A DNA stretch of 64,000 nucleotides. It comes from Oxytricha trifallax. Its lineage: Eukaryota > Ciliophora > Spirotrichea > Sporadotrichida > Oxytrichidae. The position numbers were made by a program, and so were the translations under genes. Position 1 is the first letter of the stretch, and each line of letters starts with the position of its first letter. The stretch is taken from contig ARYC01000783.1 of assembly GCA_000711775.1 (NCBI GenBank), positions 62,001-126,000 on the forward strand, read 5' to 3'. Shown piece after piece: positions 46,715-57,960 of this stretch. The notes under the pieces were generated by a model. That model saw only the letters and a list, made by a program, of their open reading frames with translations. It searched no databases and was not told the origin of the DNA.

Positions 46715-47501
46715 TCACATTTAGAATTCTTTAGAGGGAGCTGGCTTCTCTTTCTTTTCTTCTATTTCTTGCTTCCCTCCTCCTAAGTTTCTTCTCTTGC
46801 TGCCAGCTCCTGCATCTATGTTCATCGACTCTGGAGGCTAAATATTTGAATAAAGTCTCTTGCTAACTTCATACTTTGTCTGCAACTTTCGCTCTCTGTG
46901 AAGCTTGCTATTCCTTCATCAAGAAGATGCCAGTTCCAGATTTTTCTAAAGAGTTAAGCCACAAATCTTACTAGAAATATAAGGGTGCTTCTGCAGCTCT
47001 GATAGCCAGCTATCATTTATCTTGATCCCTTGTTTGTCCTTATCTTCTGAAGAGATGCTGTACCTTTTCTTATGAGATTCTTGAATAATTTCTTTCAAGT
47101 AATCACATTTTATTGTTGCAAGTATGCCAAAGAAATAGTTTCATTCAGGTAGTTTATTTGACAACTGCCTCTTAGTAGGCAGGTACTGCGAAACCTCTGG
47201 GTCATTCACAGAATCATCATATAAGTTAGTCACTGAGATTTCTGGATAGTTTGGAATCTCTGCAAACTTCACATCTTAAGTTTTCAAAGCTTTCTTCTCT
47301 TCGCAGAGTATTGCTCTTAGAAATGAAATTCTAGTACCTTCCATCGTTGGTAGAAACAAACCAACTACATAATCAAGATTAGTTAGTATTAGTTCATTAC
47401 CTTGCTGCACCAGGTAGCGATGCAAATCCTCCTTGCTTCTAAATCTTTGAATCAATTCTTGTGCTTGCACTCTTTTCATTGCAATCATTCATTGACTCCA
47501 T
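46715..47501 (-). pseudogene. T7 22-kDa-type gene, small frame break
   Basis: ATG 47501, TGA 46715. Intron sites of 36 nt and 26 nt as in T4. An extra T near 47485 shifts the frame right after MESMND relative to the other copies. All conserved blocks follow. Confidence 0.78.
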
Positions 47502-48062
47502 CTTGTTTACAGATCTAAGAAATGATATTCAAATTTAAGTTATTGATTTCAATTATATACCTCTGTAAAACTTACTATTAAATATGGGCATCCTATAGAA
47601 GGTCAACCTCTTAGCAGGATATGCAGAAGGTTTTGAGAACTTGTTTCAAACTTGAGAGATTGATATCAATTTCTACTGTTATAGTTCCATATTTTTAAAT
47701 TTAAATTGGTACGTACTTAATTAGGAGCAGCTCCTAAAATGCTAGTACTTAATTACGAGCTTTAATTAATGCTAGTACTTAATTAGGAACACCCTAATTA
47801 ATCATAAATCACAAAATGTCTCCTAAAGCAGTACGTACTTAATTAGGTGCACCTCCTAAATTGGTACGTGCTATAATCAACTTATTATTGAAAGTTAAAA
47901 TGGTTCCTTTATCACCCAGATTTAGAGCTGGATCGTCTCTTAGCACTCATATTTCTTCTATAATACTCTAAAAACTTCCCTTGAAACTTGTAGGCTTGCA
48001 AAGCTCTCATATAAGCTCTCAGTTATAGAGGCAGTTTTATAATTTTAAATTCAAATTTAAAT
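47502..48062. promoter_or_regulatory. T7 divergent intergenic region with hairpin repeats
   Basis: At 47700-47880 copies of TAATTAGGAGCAGCTCCTAA, GTACGTACTTAATTAG and CTAGTACTTAAT, several self-complementary. Same block as T1, T4, T9. Confidence 0.48.
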
Positions 48063-49513
48063 ATGAGCGCTAACATTTTAAGAAAAACAACAGCACTTCC
48101 ATAAAACTAAATGAGACTTACCTTTGGCAGCAATAAAAAATGTGATAACTGTGAGATGAACTCTCATAAGGAACTACCAGAGCTATCACTTGAGGTCTCT
48201 GTTATTAAAATAGAAATTAATAATAGAAAATAAATGGCAAACAAGTGTGTGGGAGACAGAGAGGAGGAGAAAGGTATTAATGAAATGCCTATACAAACTG
48301 AAGAAGTAGAAGTATACTTTTGTGAGTAGTGTGAGAGAGAGACTTCGCTCATAAATCTAGTTGGTATAGGCATATGAAATAGCATAGAGAAGCCAAGCCA
48401 ACTATATACTTAAAGCACGATAAAATCGACGGAAAGTATGAGTGCTTCGAGTGCCATAAGCAGTATGCTCATACAAGAGATTTAAGGAAGCATCTTTTAA
48501 AAGCTCACAAGAAAGATTTAGAGATTGAAAAGCATGAAGATGAATTGAAGCTACTGAACAAAAGAAAAAAAAGAGAATCTTCGAAACTTGTAGAACTTGA
48601 ACAAGCTAGTGAATCAGAATATGTGAGGAAATCACGCAACCTACTAGCATCCGAAATCACAAAGATCATGATTAAAATTCAATATAAAAAGATTCCTGTT
48701 CTTGCCTAAATTGACCTAGACACTTCACTTTAAAGCTACCTTATATCAGAAGAATCCTTTGATAAGAAAGTTATCAATGATCATCAGTATGCATACAAGG
48801 TGTATCCCTTCAACTATCTCTTAAGTGATGATAAATACTAGATGGAGTTTACAAATGAGTATCAAGTACTCACTCAAGCAAAGTTCAAAGAGTGTAGATA
48901 CTTAATAAAGTTAGATGCTGTTCTCTTTGCCAAGGATCATGTTGCTTTCAGACTCCCACTCTATGAAATGACCCTAAGAGATTTCATTACAGATCAAAGA
49001 AATCATAAGTAGCTTGGATAAATAGCAACTCAGACCATACAAGGTATAAAAGAGCTTCACAAGTTAAGGTTTGTTCACAGAGATTTGAAGCCAGAAAATA
49101 TAATGATAAACTTCTCAACAGTAAGAGTAGCAATAATCGATTTCAATAGAGCCTAAAGAGTGGAAGTATCAAGGCTTGGAACTGTAATGGGAACTCAAGG
49201 GTACTATCCAGAAAGAGAAGACTGGAGAGATGGTGACTTTTAATGGGATGTGTGGGCTTTAGCAGCAATAATAATAGAGTGCGATATGCCTCGCAACGAT
49301 TACTAATCTACAAGGTGTGAGAAGGATGCTAAACAAAGAATAAAGCAATTTATTGACAGAACAAGAGTATCTCAATCAATGAAACAAATGGCAGAGTCAA
49401 TAATAATAAAACCAAACTCAAGATCAGACATATCAATAGAAAAGATAGAGTTGTGGTTAAGTAAGATAAACTTCAGACCCCTACCACATGATCCTAAAGT
49501 GCATTTTGAGTGA
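48063..49513 (+). pseudogene. T7 zinc-finger/kinase gene (57-kDa type), 2-nt insertion
   Basis: ATG 48063 to TGA 49511-49513. Apart from a GA expansion in the first finger (GAGAGAGAGAC where others have GAGAGAC-like), it is one frame of 482 residues, about 57 kDa. Order: Cys-rich N-terminus; C2H2 finger 1 (CEQC…H…H); linker KPTIYLKHDKIDGKYE; finger 2 (CFECHKQYAHTRDLRKHLLK); a Lys/Glu coiled coil; kinase domain with AYKVYPF lysine, LYEMTLRDFI hinge, VHRDLKPENIM catalytic loop, IIDFNRA in place of DFG, YYPERED, and DVWALAA. The likely role is DNA binding coupled to phosphorylation, but no substrate is known. Confidence 0.85.
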
Positions 49514-51029
49514 TTAAATTAAATACATTTACTATAAATTTCACATTAAAACCTATTAATAACCCCAACCCCTAACAAATTCCCTACAAATCAAAGCACT
49601 TATAAACCTCATTAAGGGGTTTTGGGGTTTTGATTCTGGTAAAGCAAAGATTTATTTCATGCATGATAAGGTGGATGGCAGGTATTAATGCACGACTTGC
49701 ATGAAGCCTTACACTCACTTAGCTAAAGTTAAAAGACACATGCCAAATCATCATTTAAGCGAGTTTTTATTGTAAGATTAAGAGACTTAAAAACTTATAC
49801 CAGCCAAGAGAAAGTCTAACACTCTTGATGCTTTAAGAGAGTAGCAAGAAAAGCTCAAGAGGCAGAAACGATATGAGTCAATACATTTTTAGCATGCTTC
49901 TAAGAGAGAGCTATATATATTCTTGCACTAAATGCTGTTGATCTTAGCAGTTGTATAGAAAACTACTTGAATATAAACGTGCCTAGCAAGGCAAAACTTA
50001 TAGTAGTCTACAAGTTTGCATACAAAGTATATCCTTTCAGCTATCTCATTAAGTATAAACAGTATTAGAATGAGTTTTCTAACGAATATATCGTTCTTAG
50101 AGAAACTTAAAAAGGGATTGAAAGAACTTGCTTAAGCTAGACGGTGTTATTTTAGGCTTTGGGTTCATCGCACTAAGGCTTAAGAAATATGAAATGACTC
50201 TAAGAGACTATCTATATCAAAACAGATATCCGGATGACTTGAATGATATACTTTCAGATATGATTAAGGGTGTCTAGGAGTTGCATGAACTTGGATATGT
50301 TCATAGAGATCTAAAGCCTGAAAATGTGATGCTCAACCTCTGTCCTTTAGAAGTTGTAGTTATCGATTTCAATAGAGCCTTAAGATAAGAGATTGTAACA
50401 TTAGCAAAGGTCCTTGGGACACCAGGTTACTTCCCAATCAGAGGGAAGTGGACAAATGGTTCTGTTTAGTGGGATGTATGGGCAGTTGCTGCTATCATAT
50501 TAGAAAGTGACATGAAAAGCATGTCTTACTTTGGTACTAAGAGTGAAAAAACAATCAATTACCTTTGCTTAGAAGCATATAAAGTAAGAAGATGTCTGCG
50601 AAGAAATAAAAAGCATAGTAGAGATGATAATCGTAAGAGCTCCTTCATATCCTCGGTAAACATTAGATGACATACTTGAGCCACTATAGAGAGCAAGATT
50701 TAAGAGATACAACAAAGACAAGCAGATTAAATTTGTTTGAATTAAGCACACTAATACTCCTTAAATATTCATTAAGTTCACATAAAAACTGCGTTTTCTC
50801 TACTAACCCCAATAAGACCCCAACTATACCCTAAAAATCAAAGCACTTATAAAATCACTAAGGGGTTTTGGGGTTTTGAGTAAAATATTTAAAACTTTTA
50901 GCAATAATATTAAGAAATTGATTGGTACACAATAGCAAAAAACTTATATATTTATAATTTTGTACCATAATATATGAATAAATATTAGATTATAAGAATT
51001 ATTCAACGAAAATAATATAAATTTCTTTT

Positions 51030-51860
51030 AATTTTAATGTTTCACTTCACAGCAATTTTTAAGTTATTTTGACTGATTAGATCTTAATTGTTGCAGCAAT
51101 TACTATTGGTTTGTCATAAAATCAATTTCTTTAAAGGTGTTATGCTCAACAATTTTTATTAATTTTTTTATTCCTTAAGCTTAATCATCATACAATAAAT
51201 GCTTAGATTTACAGTAATGCCTTAGGCCTTCATTTGTAAAGAACTGTTTGAAAATAACTTAGTTTTCTTTAAAGTCCATTACGTATATTTTGAGGCCTCC
51301 TGCGAAAATTATGACTGTTCTAAAGGCTTAAATGTATACTTTTTTAATAAAAAATTCGTCATTTTCTTTAGTATAAGGATAAATTACATCATCCTTATTC
51401 AGTATTTTTAAATACACTTTTTTGAAAAAAATGCAATGGAAGTTGTTGGATACCACGTTAATGATCTTTCCATGTGTTTTAATAGTTTATTTGCTTACTT
51501 AAATTAATTCGTACGTTACTCACCTTTCACTATAACCAAACTAAAACATCAGCAATCCTTAAAATCTTATATAATAAAAGAAGTCATCACATATTATTGA
51601 CAATGATTCTGTATCAAATACTTCGAGTCTAAAATTCTTGTTAAGATGACTAATTGATAAATCATAGGATAAAATTAACTAGAGTCCAGTCAATGAGTAA
51701 ATCCTTAAACAAAAGTTACTTTTAATTGGAATTCTTTTGCTTTATCTTTCTTCAAGTTTTATAGTTCTTGGATATCTATGCTCTTAAGGTTTTCTAGATC
51801 TAAAAAATTAATTGCTACTGGTCTTTTAGATAAAATACATTAAAAAATAGGAGAAACAGA
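51030..51860 (-). CDS. Germline coding segment, propeller-like, with a likely intron
   Basis: Lies exactly between the right triplet of T6 and the left triplet of T8. From about 51490 down to 51030 one frame is open for about 155 codons, reading NVVSNNFHCIFFKKVYLKIL, then VIIFAGGLKIYVMDFKENQV. Upstream, to about 51700, the same phase continues (LEVFDTESLSIICDDFFYYI) but contains one TGA, which falls inside a perfect GT-AG stretch of 30 nt (51494-51523). Further upstream (51720-51845) the frame shifts by one. Repeated beta-strand pattern suggests a propeller protein like 34150-35635. Confidence 0.5.
51494..51523 (-). other. Likely 30-nt spliceosomal intron
   Basis: On the minus strand it begins GTGAGT after AG and ends TAAG. 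Its length is a multiple of three, it contains the only in-frame TGA of the region, and its removal joins …YSES to KQTIKTHGK in phase. Confidence 0.5.
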
Positions 51861-51873
51861 GAGAGAGTTTAAT

Positions 51874-52656
51874 CAAAACCCCAAAACCACTTAATGAGGT
51901 TTATAATTGCTTTGATTTGTAGGGTATAGTTGGGGTCTTATTGTGGTTAATAGACAAAACACAGGTTTTATGTGAATTTAATGAATATTAAATGAATGTT
52001 AGTTCGCTTATATCAAACAAATTTTATCTGCTTGTCTTTATTATATCTTTCGAACCTTGTTCTCTCTAGTAGGTCAAGTAAATCATCTAATGTTTATCGA
52101 GGATAGTTTGGAGCTCTCACGATCATCATCTCTACTAAGCTTTTAATTTCTTTGCAGACATCTTCTTAATCTATTTGTTACGAAGCCAAACTTATTGATA
52201 GCTTTTCATGTTTAATACCAAAGTAAGACATACTTTCCAAATCACTTTCTAATATTATTACAGCTACTGCTCAAACATCCCATTAGACAGAACCATTTTT
52301 CCACTTCTCTCTTATTGGGAAGTATTCGGGAGTCCCAAGTACCTATGCTAAAGTTACAATCTCTTTTCTTAAAGCTCTATTGAAATCGATTACAACTACT
52401 TCTAATGGGCAAAGATTCAGCATTACATTTTCAGGCTTCAAATGTCTATGAACATATTCAAGTTCATGCAACTAATTGACACCCTTTATCATATCTGAAA
52501 GTATATCGTTTAAATCAGCGGGGTAACGATTATGATAGAGATAGTGTCTTAAAGTCATTTCAAATTTCTTGAGTCTTATTGCAATAAAACCATAGCTTAA
52601 TAAACACCAAAGCCTCAAAACCACATCGTCATCTCATTATCAAAGTATTAAGTTAT
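51874..52656 (-). mobile_element. TBE fragment T8, family 3, truncated
   Basis: Left tip CAAAACCCCAAAACCAC with AAT before it (51871-51873) and the family-3 subterminal sequence GGGTATAGTTGGGG. Only the tip and the C-terminal kinase part remain. It ends next to T9, and the DNA beyond T9 is not TBE, so the rest was lost before or during T9 insertion. Confidence 0.88.
52013..52640 (-). pseudogene. T8 kinase fragment
   Basis: C-terminal part of a family-3 zinc-finger/kinase gene, stop TGA at 52013-52015. Reads FIAIRLKKFEMTLRHYLYH, then a degraded catalytic loop with HRHLKPENVM (Asp replaced by His), and VIDFNRAL. Truncated and non-functional. Confidence 0.82.
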
Positions 52657-52777
52657 AATCAAAACCCCAAAACCCCTTAATGAGGTTTATAAGTGCTTTG
52701 ATTTGTAGGGAATTTGTTAGGGGTTGGGGTTATTAATAGGTTTAATGTGAAATTTATAGCAAATGTATTTAATTTAA

Positions 52778-54220
52778 TCACTCAAAATGCACTTTAGGAT
52801 CATGTGGTAGGGGTCTGAAGTTTATCTTACTTAACCACAACTCTATCTGCTCTATTGATATGTCTGATCTTGAGTTTGGTTTTATTATTATTGACTCTGC
52901 CATTTATTTCATTGATTGAGATACTCTTGTTCTGTCAATAAATTGCTTTATTCTTTGTTTAGCATCCTTCTCACACCTTGTAGAGTAATAATCGTTGCGA
53001 GGCATATCGCACTCTATTATTATTGCTGCTAAAGCCCACACATCCCACTAAAAGTCACCATCTCTCCAGTCTTCTCTTTCTGGATAGTACCCTTGAGTTC
53101 CCATTACAGTTCCAAGCCTTGATACTTCACTCTATAGGCTCTATTGAAATCGATTATTGCTACTCTTATTGGTGAGAAGTTTATCATTATATTTTCTGGC
53201 TTCAAATCTCTGTGAACAAACCCTAACTTGTGAAGCTCTTTTATACCTTGTATGGTCTGAGTTGCTATTTATCCAAGCTACTTATGATTTCTTTGATCTG
53301 TAATGAAATCTCTTAGGGTCATTTCATAGAGTGGGAGTCTGAAAGCAACATGATCCTTGGCAAAGAGAACAGCATCTAACTTTATTAAGTATCTACACTC
53401 TTTGAACTTTGCTTGAGTGAGTACATGATACTCATTTGTAAACTCCATCTAGTATTTATCATCACTTAAGAGATAGTTGAAGGGATACACCTTGTATGCA
53501 TACTGATGATCATTGATAACTTTCTTATCAAAAGATTCTTCTAATATAAGGTAGCTTTAAAGTGAAGTCAAGGTCAATTTAGGCAAGAACAGGAATCTTT
53601 TTATATTGAATTTTAATCATGATCTTTGTGATTTCGGATGCTAGTAGGTTGCGTGATTTCCTCACATATTCTGATTCACTAGCTTGTTCAAGCTCTACAA
53701 GTTTCGAAGATTCTCTTGTTTTTCTTTTGTTCAGTAGCTTCAATTCATCTTCATGCTTTTCAATCTCTAAATCTTTCTTGTGAGCTTTTAAAAGATGCTT
53801 CCTTAAATCTCTTGTATGAGCATACTGCTTATGGCACTCGAAGCACTCATACTATCCGTCGATTTTATCGTGCTTTAAGTAGACAGTTGACTTGGCTTCT
53901 CTATGCTCTTTCACAAGCCTATACCAACTAGATTTATGAGCGAAGTCTCTCACACTACTCACAAAAGTATACTTCTACTTCATCAGTTTGTATAGGCATT
54001 TCATTAATACCTTCTCCTCCTCTCTGTCTCCCACACACTTGTTTGCCATTTATTTTCTATTATTAATTTCTATTTTAATAACAGAGACCTCAAGTGATAG
54101 CTCTGGTAGTTCCTTATGAGAGTTCATCTCACAGCTATCACACTTTTTATTGACGCCAAAAGTAAGTCTCATTTAGTTTGATCGAAGTGCTGCTGTTTTT
54201 CTTAAAATGTTAGCGCTCAT
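52778..54220 (-). CDS. T9 zinc-finger/kinase gene, near intact
   Basis: ATG 54220 to TGA 52778-52780, 1443 nt, a multiple of three but 6 nt shorter than the consensus; compensating small indels (near 53128 and 53572) may still disturb parts of the frame. Fingers at about 53810-53960, kinase motifs HRDLKPENIM, IIDFNRA, YYPERED downstream. A TBE accessory protein of about 57 kDa. Confidence 0.7.
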
Positions 54221-54780
54221 ATTAAAATTTGAATTTAAAATTATAAAACTGCCTCTATAACTGAGAGCTTATATGAGAGCTTTCCAAGCCTACAAGTTTA
54301 AGGGAAGTTTTTAGAGTATTATAGAAGAAATATGAGTGCTAAGAGACGATCCAGCTCTAAATCTGGGTGATAAAGGAACCATTTTAACTTTCAATAATAA
54401 GTTGATTATAGCACGTACCAATTTAGGAGGTGCACCTAATTAAGTACGTACTGCTTTAGGAGACATTTTGTGATTTATGATTAATTAGGGTGTTCCTAAT
54501 TAAGTACTAGCATTAATTAAAGCTCGTAATTAAGTACTAGCATTTTAGGAGCTGCTCCTAATTAAGTACGTACCATTTAAATTTAAAAATATGGAACTAT
54601 AACAGTAGAAATTGATATCAATCTCTCAAGTTTGAAACAAGTACTCAAAACCTTCTCCATATCCTACTAAAAGGTTGACCTCCTATAGGATGCCCACATT
54701 TAATAGTAAGTTTTACAGAGGTAAATAATTGAAATCAATAAACTTAAATTTGAATATCATTTCTTAGATATGTAAACAAG
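54221..54780. promoter_or_regulatory. T9 divergent intergenic region with hairpin repeats
   Basis: At 54410-54585 the AATTAAGTACGTAC and TTAGGAGCTGCTCCTAA words recur as in T4. Candidate shared promoter. Confidence 0.48.
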
Positions 54781-55567
54781 ATGGAGTCAATGAATGATGC
54801 AATGAAAAGAGAGCAAGCACAAGAATTAATTCAAAGATTTAGAAGCAAGGAGGATTTGCATCGCTACCTGGTGCAGCAAGGTAATGAACTATACTAACTA
54901 ATCTTGATTATGTAGTTGGTTTGTTCCTACCAACGATGGAAGGTACTAAAATTTAATTTCTAAGAGCAATACTCTGCGAAGAGAAGAAAGCTTTGAAAAC
55001 TAAAGATGTGAAGTTTGCAGAGATTCCAAACTATCCAGAAATCTCTGTAACTAACTTATATGATGATGCTATGAATGACCCAGAGGTTTCGCAGTACCTG
55101 CCTACTAAGAAGCAGTTGTCAAATAAACTACCTGAAAGAAACTATTTCTTTGGCATACTTGCAACAATTAAAGGTGATTACTTGAAAGAAATTATTCAAG
55201 AATCTCATAAGAAAAGGTACAGCATCTCTTCAGAAGATAAGGAAAAACAAGGGATCAAGATAAGTGAGAGCTGGCTATCAGAGCTGCAGAAGCACCCTTA
55301 TATTTCTAGTAAGATTTGTAGCTTAACTCTTTAGAAAAATCTGGAACTGGCATCTTCTTGATGAAGGAATAGAGCAAGCTTCACAGAGAGCGAAAGTCGC
55401 AGACAAAGTATGAAGTTAGCAAGAGACTTTATTCAAATATTTAGCCTCCAGAGTCGATGAACATAGATGCAGGAGCTGGCAGCAAGAGAAGAAACTTAGG
55501 AGGAGGGAAGCAAGAAATAGAAGAAAAGAAAGAGAAGCCAGCTCCCTCTAAAGAATTCTAAATGTGA
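54781..55567 (+). CDS. T9 22-kDa TBE protein; 35-nt intron 1 supports splicing
   Basis: ATG 54781, TGA 55565-55567. Intron 1 in this copy is GTAATG…TGTAG of 35 nt, one base shorter than elsewhere, so reading through it would shift the frame. Removing 35 nt and then the 26-nt intron 2 leaves 726 nt, 241 residues, the same as T4. This is good evidence that both introns are real. The exon-2 frame from 54993 (KTKDVKFAEIPNYPEISVTN) is in phase with the ATG only after splicing. Confidence 0.85.
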
Positions 55568-55576
55568 CTTATATAT

Positions 55577-56641
55577 TCATTAGCTTAACTCTAAAACTTA
55601 TTTATATACATTCACTCTCCCTTCTTTCGCACACTTTTAAGCCAATAAATTATCTACTCTCTTGGCTGAGCTTTTAATAAAGTCAACTGTATCAATAGGT
55701 AGGTCATGCATCAAGTGGTAGAGCAGCAGCTTCTTGTAATGGCCTTTTAATATACCCCAGTAGAACTAAATTCCATTAAACTTTGGACTGTAAGGTACGT
55801 TGAACACTGATGTTATTCTAAGTTGTTCATAACTCTTCCTTGTTTCTTTAGTCTTATGAACAGAAAGATTATCAACAAACAGTATTATCTCTTATTCAGG
55901 GTACTTCTCTCTCAGCTGTTCTAAGAACTTTATATACTGCTCTGTCTTAATAGAGCGAGGATGAATAACATAAGTTTCTAAACCAGTATCTTCACTAATT
56001 CCTCCAAGAATTGCCATCGTTTATACCTTGACTTTCTAGTCATATACTTCTATATTACTATGCCTCTTATACCAAGACTTCTAGATGAAAGTGTTGAAGG
56101 TAAACACAGCCTCGTCAGCATGTATAAACTTAATATTATTCTATTAGGCTCTCTGCATTTAATTATAAATATAATTTAAGTTGTTGTTGTAAAATGGCAG
56201 AGTGAAATCAATCACTCTCTTGATACGATTCACACCTTTGTAAGAGATACCATTTCGTTTATAAATGTTAGCAACAGACTATGCAGAGATCTTCAACTCA
56301 GGGAACTAGCGGTGAAACATAATAGCTCGTTGGTCAAGAGAGAAGTGAGCCCAATACTTCAAAGTTTTTTCATTAATAAGATAGTCAATATGCTTCTATT
56401 GAAACTTTGACTTCCTCTAAGGCATTGAATTCAGCTATTATTGCTTTAGTTATACAGCTATAAGGCAGTGGGAGCGAACAGTTGAAGGACTTCTCTTTAA
56501 GAGCAGTGCAATTGACTTGTAATTAAGTACAGGTTTGACTTATTCACTGTATATATCACATCCATATCGCAGTTTAAACACTAAATCTATATACTCTTCA
56601 TCATAAACAGACCCCAAAAGCTTGCTATTTTTGTCTCGCAT
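55577..56641 (-). CDS. T9 DD34E transposase, full length
   Basis: ATG 56641 to TGA 55577-55579, 1065 nt, 354 residues, same as T4 and T7. HADEAVFTF, FVDNLSVHKTK and NGIE regions are present; the last reads with FYWG. Convergent with the 22-kDa gene, 9 bp between stops. Confidence 0.88.
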
Positions 56642-56772
56642 TTAATTAATAACCCCAACCCCTAACAAATTCCCTACAAATCAAAGCACTTATAAACCTC
56701 ATTAAGGGGTTTTGGGGTTTTGAATGTAAGCAAGTATGATATAAGTCAATAATTAATATTCATTATGAAGTT

Positions 56773-57960
56773 TCAATAGTCAACTTCATCTTCAATCAGA
56801 ATAATATGCTTGGTGTTTGTGTTATGCAGGTACTTTTTATTACCAATTTTAATAAAGTTAATTCTGGGATCATGTTAGTTGTATTTCATTATTGTATCTT
56901 GAATCTTAATGTTAGTATTTAACATATTTGAACTAATAGCTTGTTCTTAATAAAGTAAGGGCATTAACTTTGATTGTGATTGTTGGAATTACACCGGAAT
57001 AATTTATTCATATTTTTACTTCAACGAGTGCATTTAGAAATTGTTCACTGGAGTACTAACTGCTTTGATACTTTCATGGATTAAATTCATGTTTTTAGTA
57101 ATATTGTCCTTGCATTCTTCAATTGTGTTTTTAATGTGTCAACCACACATTTCGATTTCTTCTCAACATCCCTAACTGCTTTTTCTAGCCCATTTACTTA
57201 TTCCCTATTCTAATTTGTCATAGTTTATAACTATTCTTTTGCCTATAATATTTTATGCATCTCAACAAACTGTTTATCAATTCTTCTGACGTTTCTAGCT
57301 AACGATTCTTAAGTTGCTACACCTAGAGTTGGAGCTACCTTTTTTATATCTTCAACCAAGAAATAAAATTTCTACTATATCTCATCTTTACCATCTGCAA
57401 CCTATCTTGATATTTCCTATAAACCAACAACATTGATTTAGAATTCCAACATGGTCAACTTGCTCAAGGCTTCCTGAATTTGATCTGTAAGTTTTAAAAA
57501 TAGTGGAGTTTTTAGAACATCAGGTACCTATTATAACAAACGCTTATTTATCTCTTCCCGGGCTTTCGAAGTAAGTTCCCCAAACTTTTTCTCTATCAAT
57601 TCTTCAATTTAATTAAGCTCAGGAAATGTTGTTCGCTTTATAACTGTGATAATTTTGATTCCGTATTTTAAAGTCAGACTGTATTGACCGCAAGTCTATT
57701 CCAATAGTATTGATCCAGTTTTCTATGACGGAGTTAATGAAGTTTAACTTCCGTTTGAATTATCATCATTATTCCGACCCCAGTAGATTGGGGTCGTCGT
57801 TGTAATTTTCTTTTTGCTATTTTTCTTCTTTTTATTTGCTGGAGTAGATGAATTGCTAAGGTCTAGATTTTGTAGTGATAAGTAGATCATAAATTTAATT
57901 AAAATACAGTTAATATGAGTTTGATTTAAAGTCTATTAAGAATGCTTATTTTCCTCTTCA
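56773..57960 (-). CDS. Coiled-coil protein gene, C-terminus at 56773
   Basis: Minus-strand ciliate-code frame of about 380 residues ending in TGA 56773-56775. It has an N-terminal Ser/Asn/Lys-rich stretch with an acidic run (DYDSEDEEEN, within the hairpin arm), a poly-Lys patch, a globular part (GSILLEQTCGQYSLTLKYGI), then long heptad-like stretches (IDKQFVEMHKIL…, QNREQVNGLEKAVRDVEKK). One single-base frame shift is visible near 57140. The two frames on each side are otherwise both strongly coding. It starts inside the left hairpin arm; a possible ATG is at about 57889, but the frame stays open upstream. Function unknown; the composition suggests a structural or chromatin-associated protein. 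Confidence 0.55.

Larger units (their letters stand above)
45560..49632 (+). mobile_element. TBE transposon T7, family 1, intact-looking, nested in T6
   Basis: Perfect telomere-like tips, ATT direct repeat at 45557-45559 and 49633-49635, 4073 bp. Same sequence family as T4 and T9, opposite orientation. Transposase is full length; the other two genes have small indels. Confidence 0.95.
45236..50740 (+). pseudogene. T6 zinc-finger/kinase gene interrupted by T7
   Basis: ATG at 45236. The first finger reads CNDCQNFFSTEQSLKRHIKEIH up to the T7 target ATT (45557-45559); the gene resumes at 49636 (SGKAKIYFMHDKVDGRYQC, second finger) and ends at TGA 50738-50740. Kinase motifs VHRDLKPENVML, VIDFNRAL and YFPIR are recognisable; the usual PERE is altered to PIRG. 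Small frame breaks are present in addition to the insertion. Confidence 0.82.
42775..50878 (+). mobile_element. TBE transposon T6, family 3, old, split by nested T7
   Basis: Tips CAAAACCCCAAAACCCCT and its complement; subterminal sequence GGGTATAGTTGGGG differs from family 1. Bordering triplets are ACT (42772-42774) and AGT (50879-50881), complementary but not identical. Without T7 the element is about 4.0 kb. Its genes are the most decayed in the window, and intron splice sites are mutated. Confidence 0.9.
52660..56722 (-). mobile_element. TBE transposon T9, family 1, intact-looking
   Basis: Perfect telomere-like tips, AAT direct repeat at 52657-52659 and 56723-56725, 4063 bp. Inserted at the edge of T8. 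Transposase full length; 22-kDa gene open after splicing; kinase gene length keeps frame overall. Confidence 0.95.

Noticed and set aside
53716-53931. Plus-strand ORF of 71 codons in T9
   Set aside because: Antisense shadow of the finger region of the T9 kinase gene.
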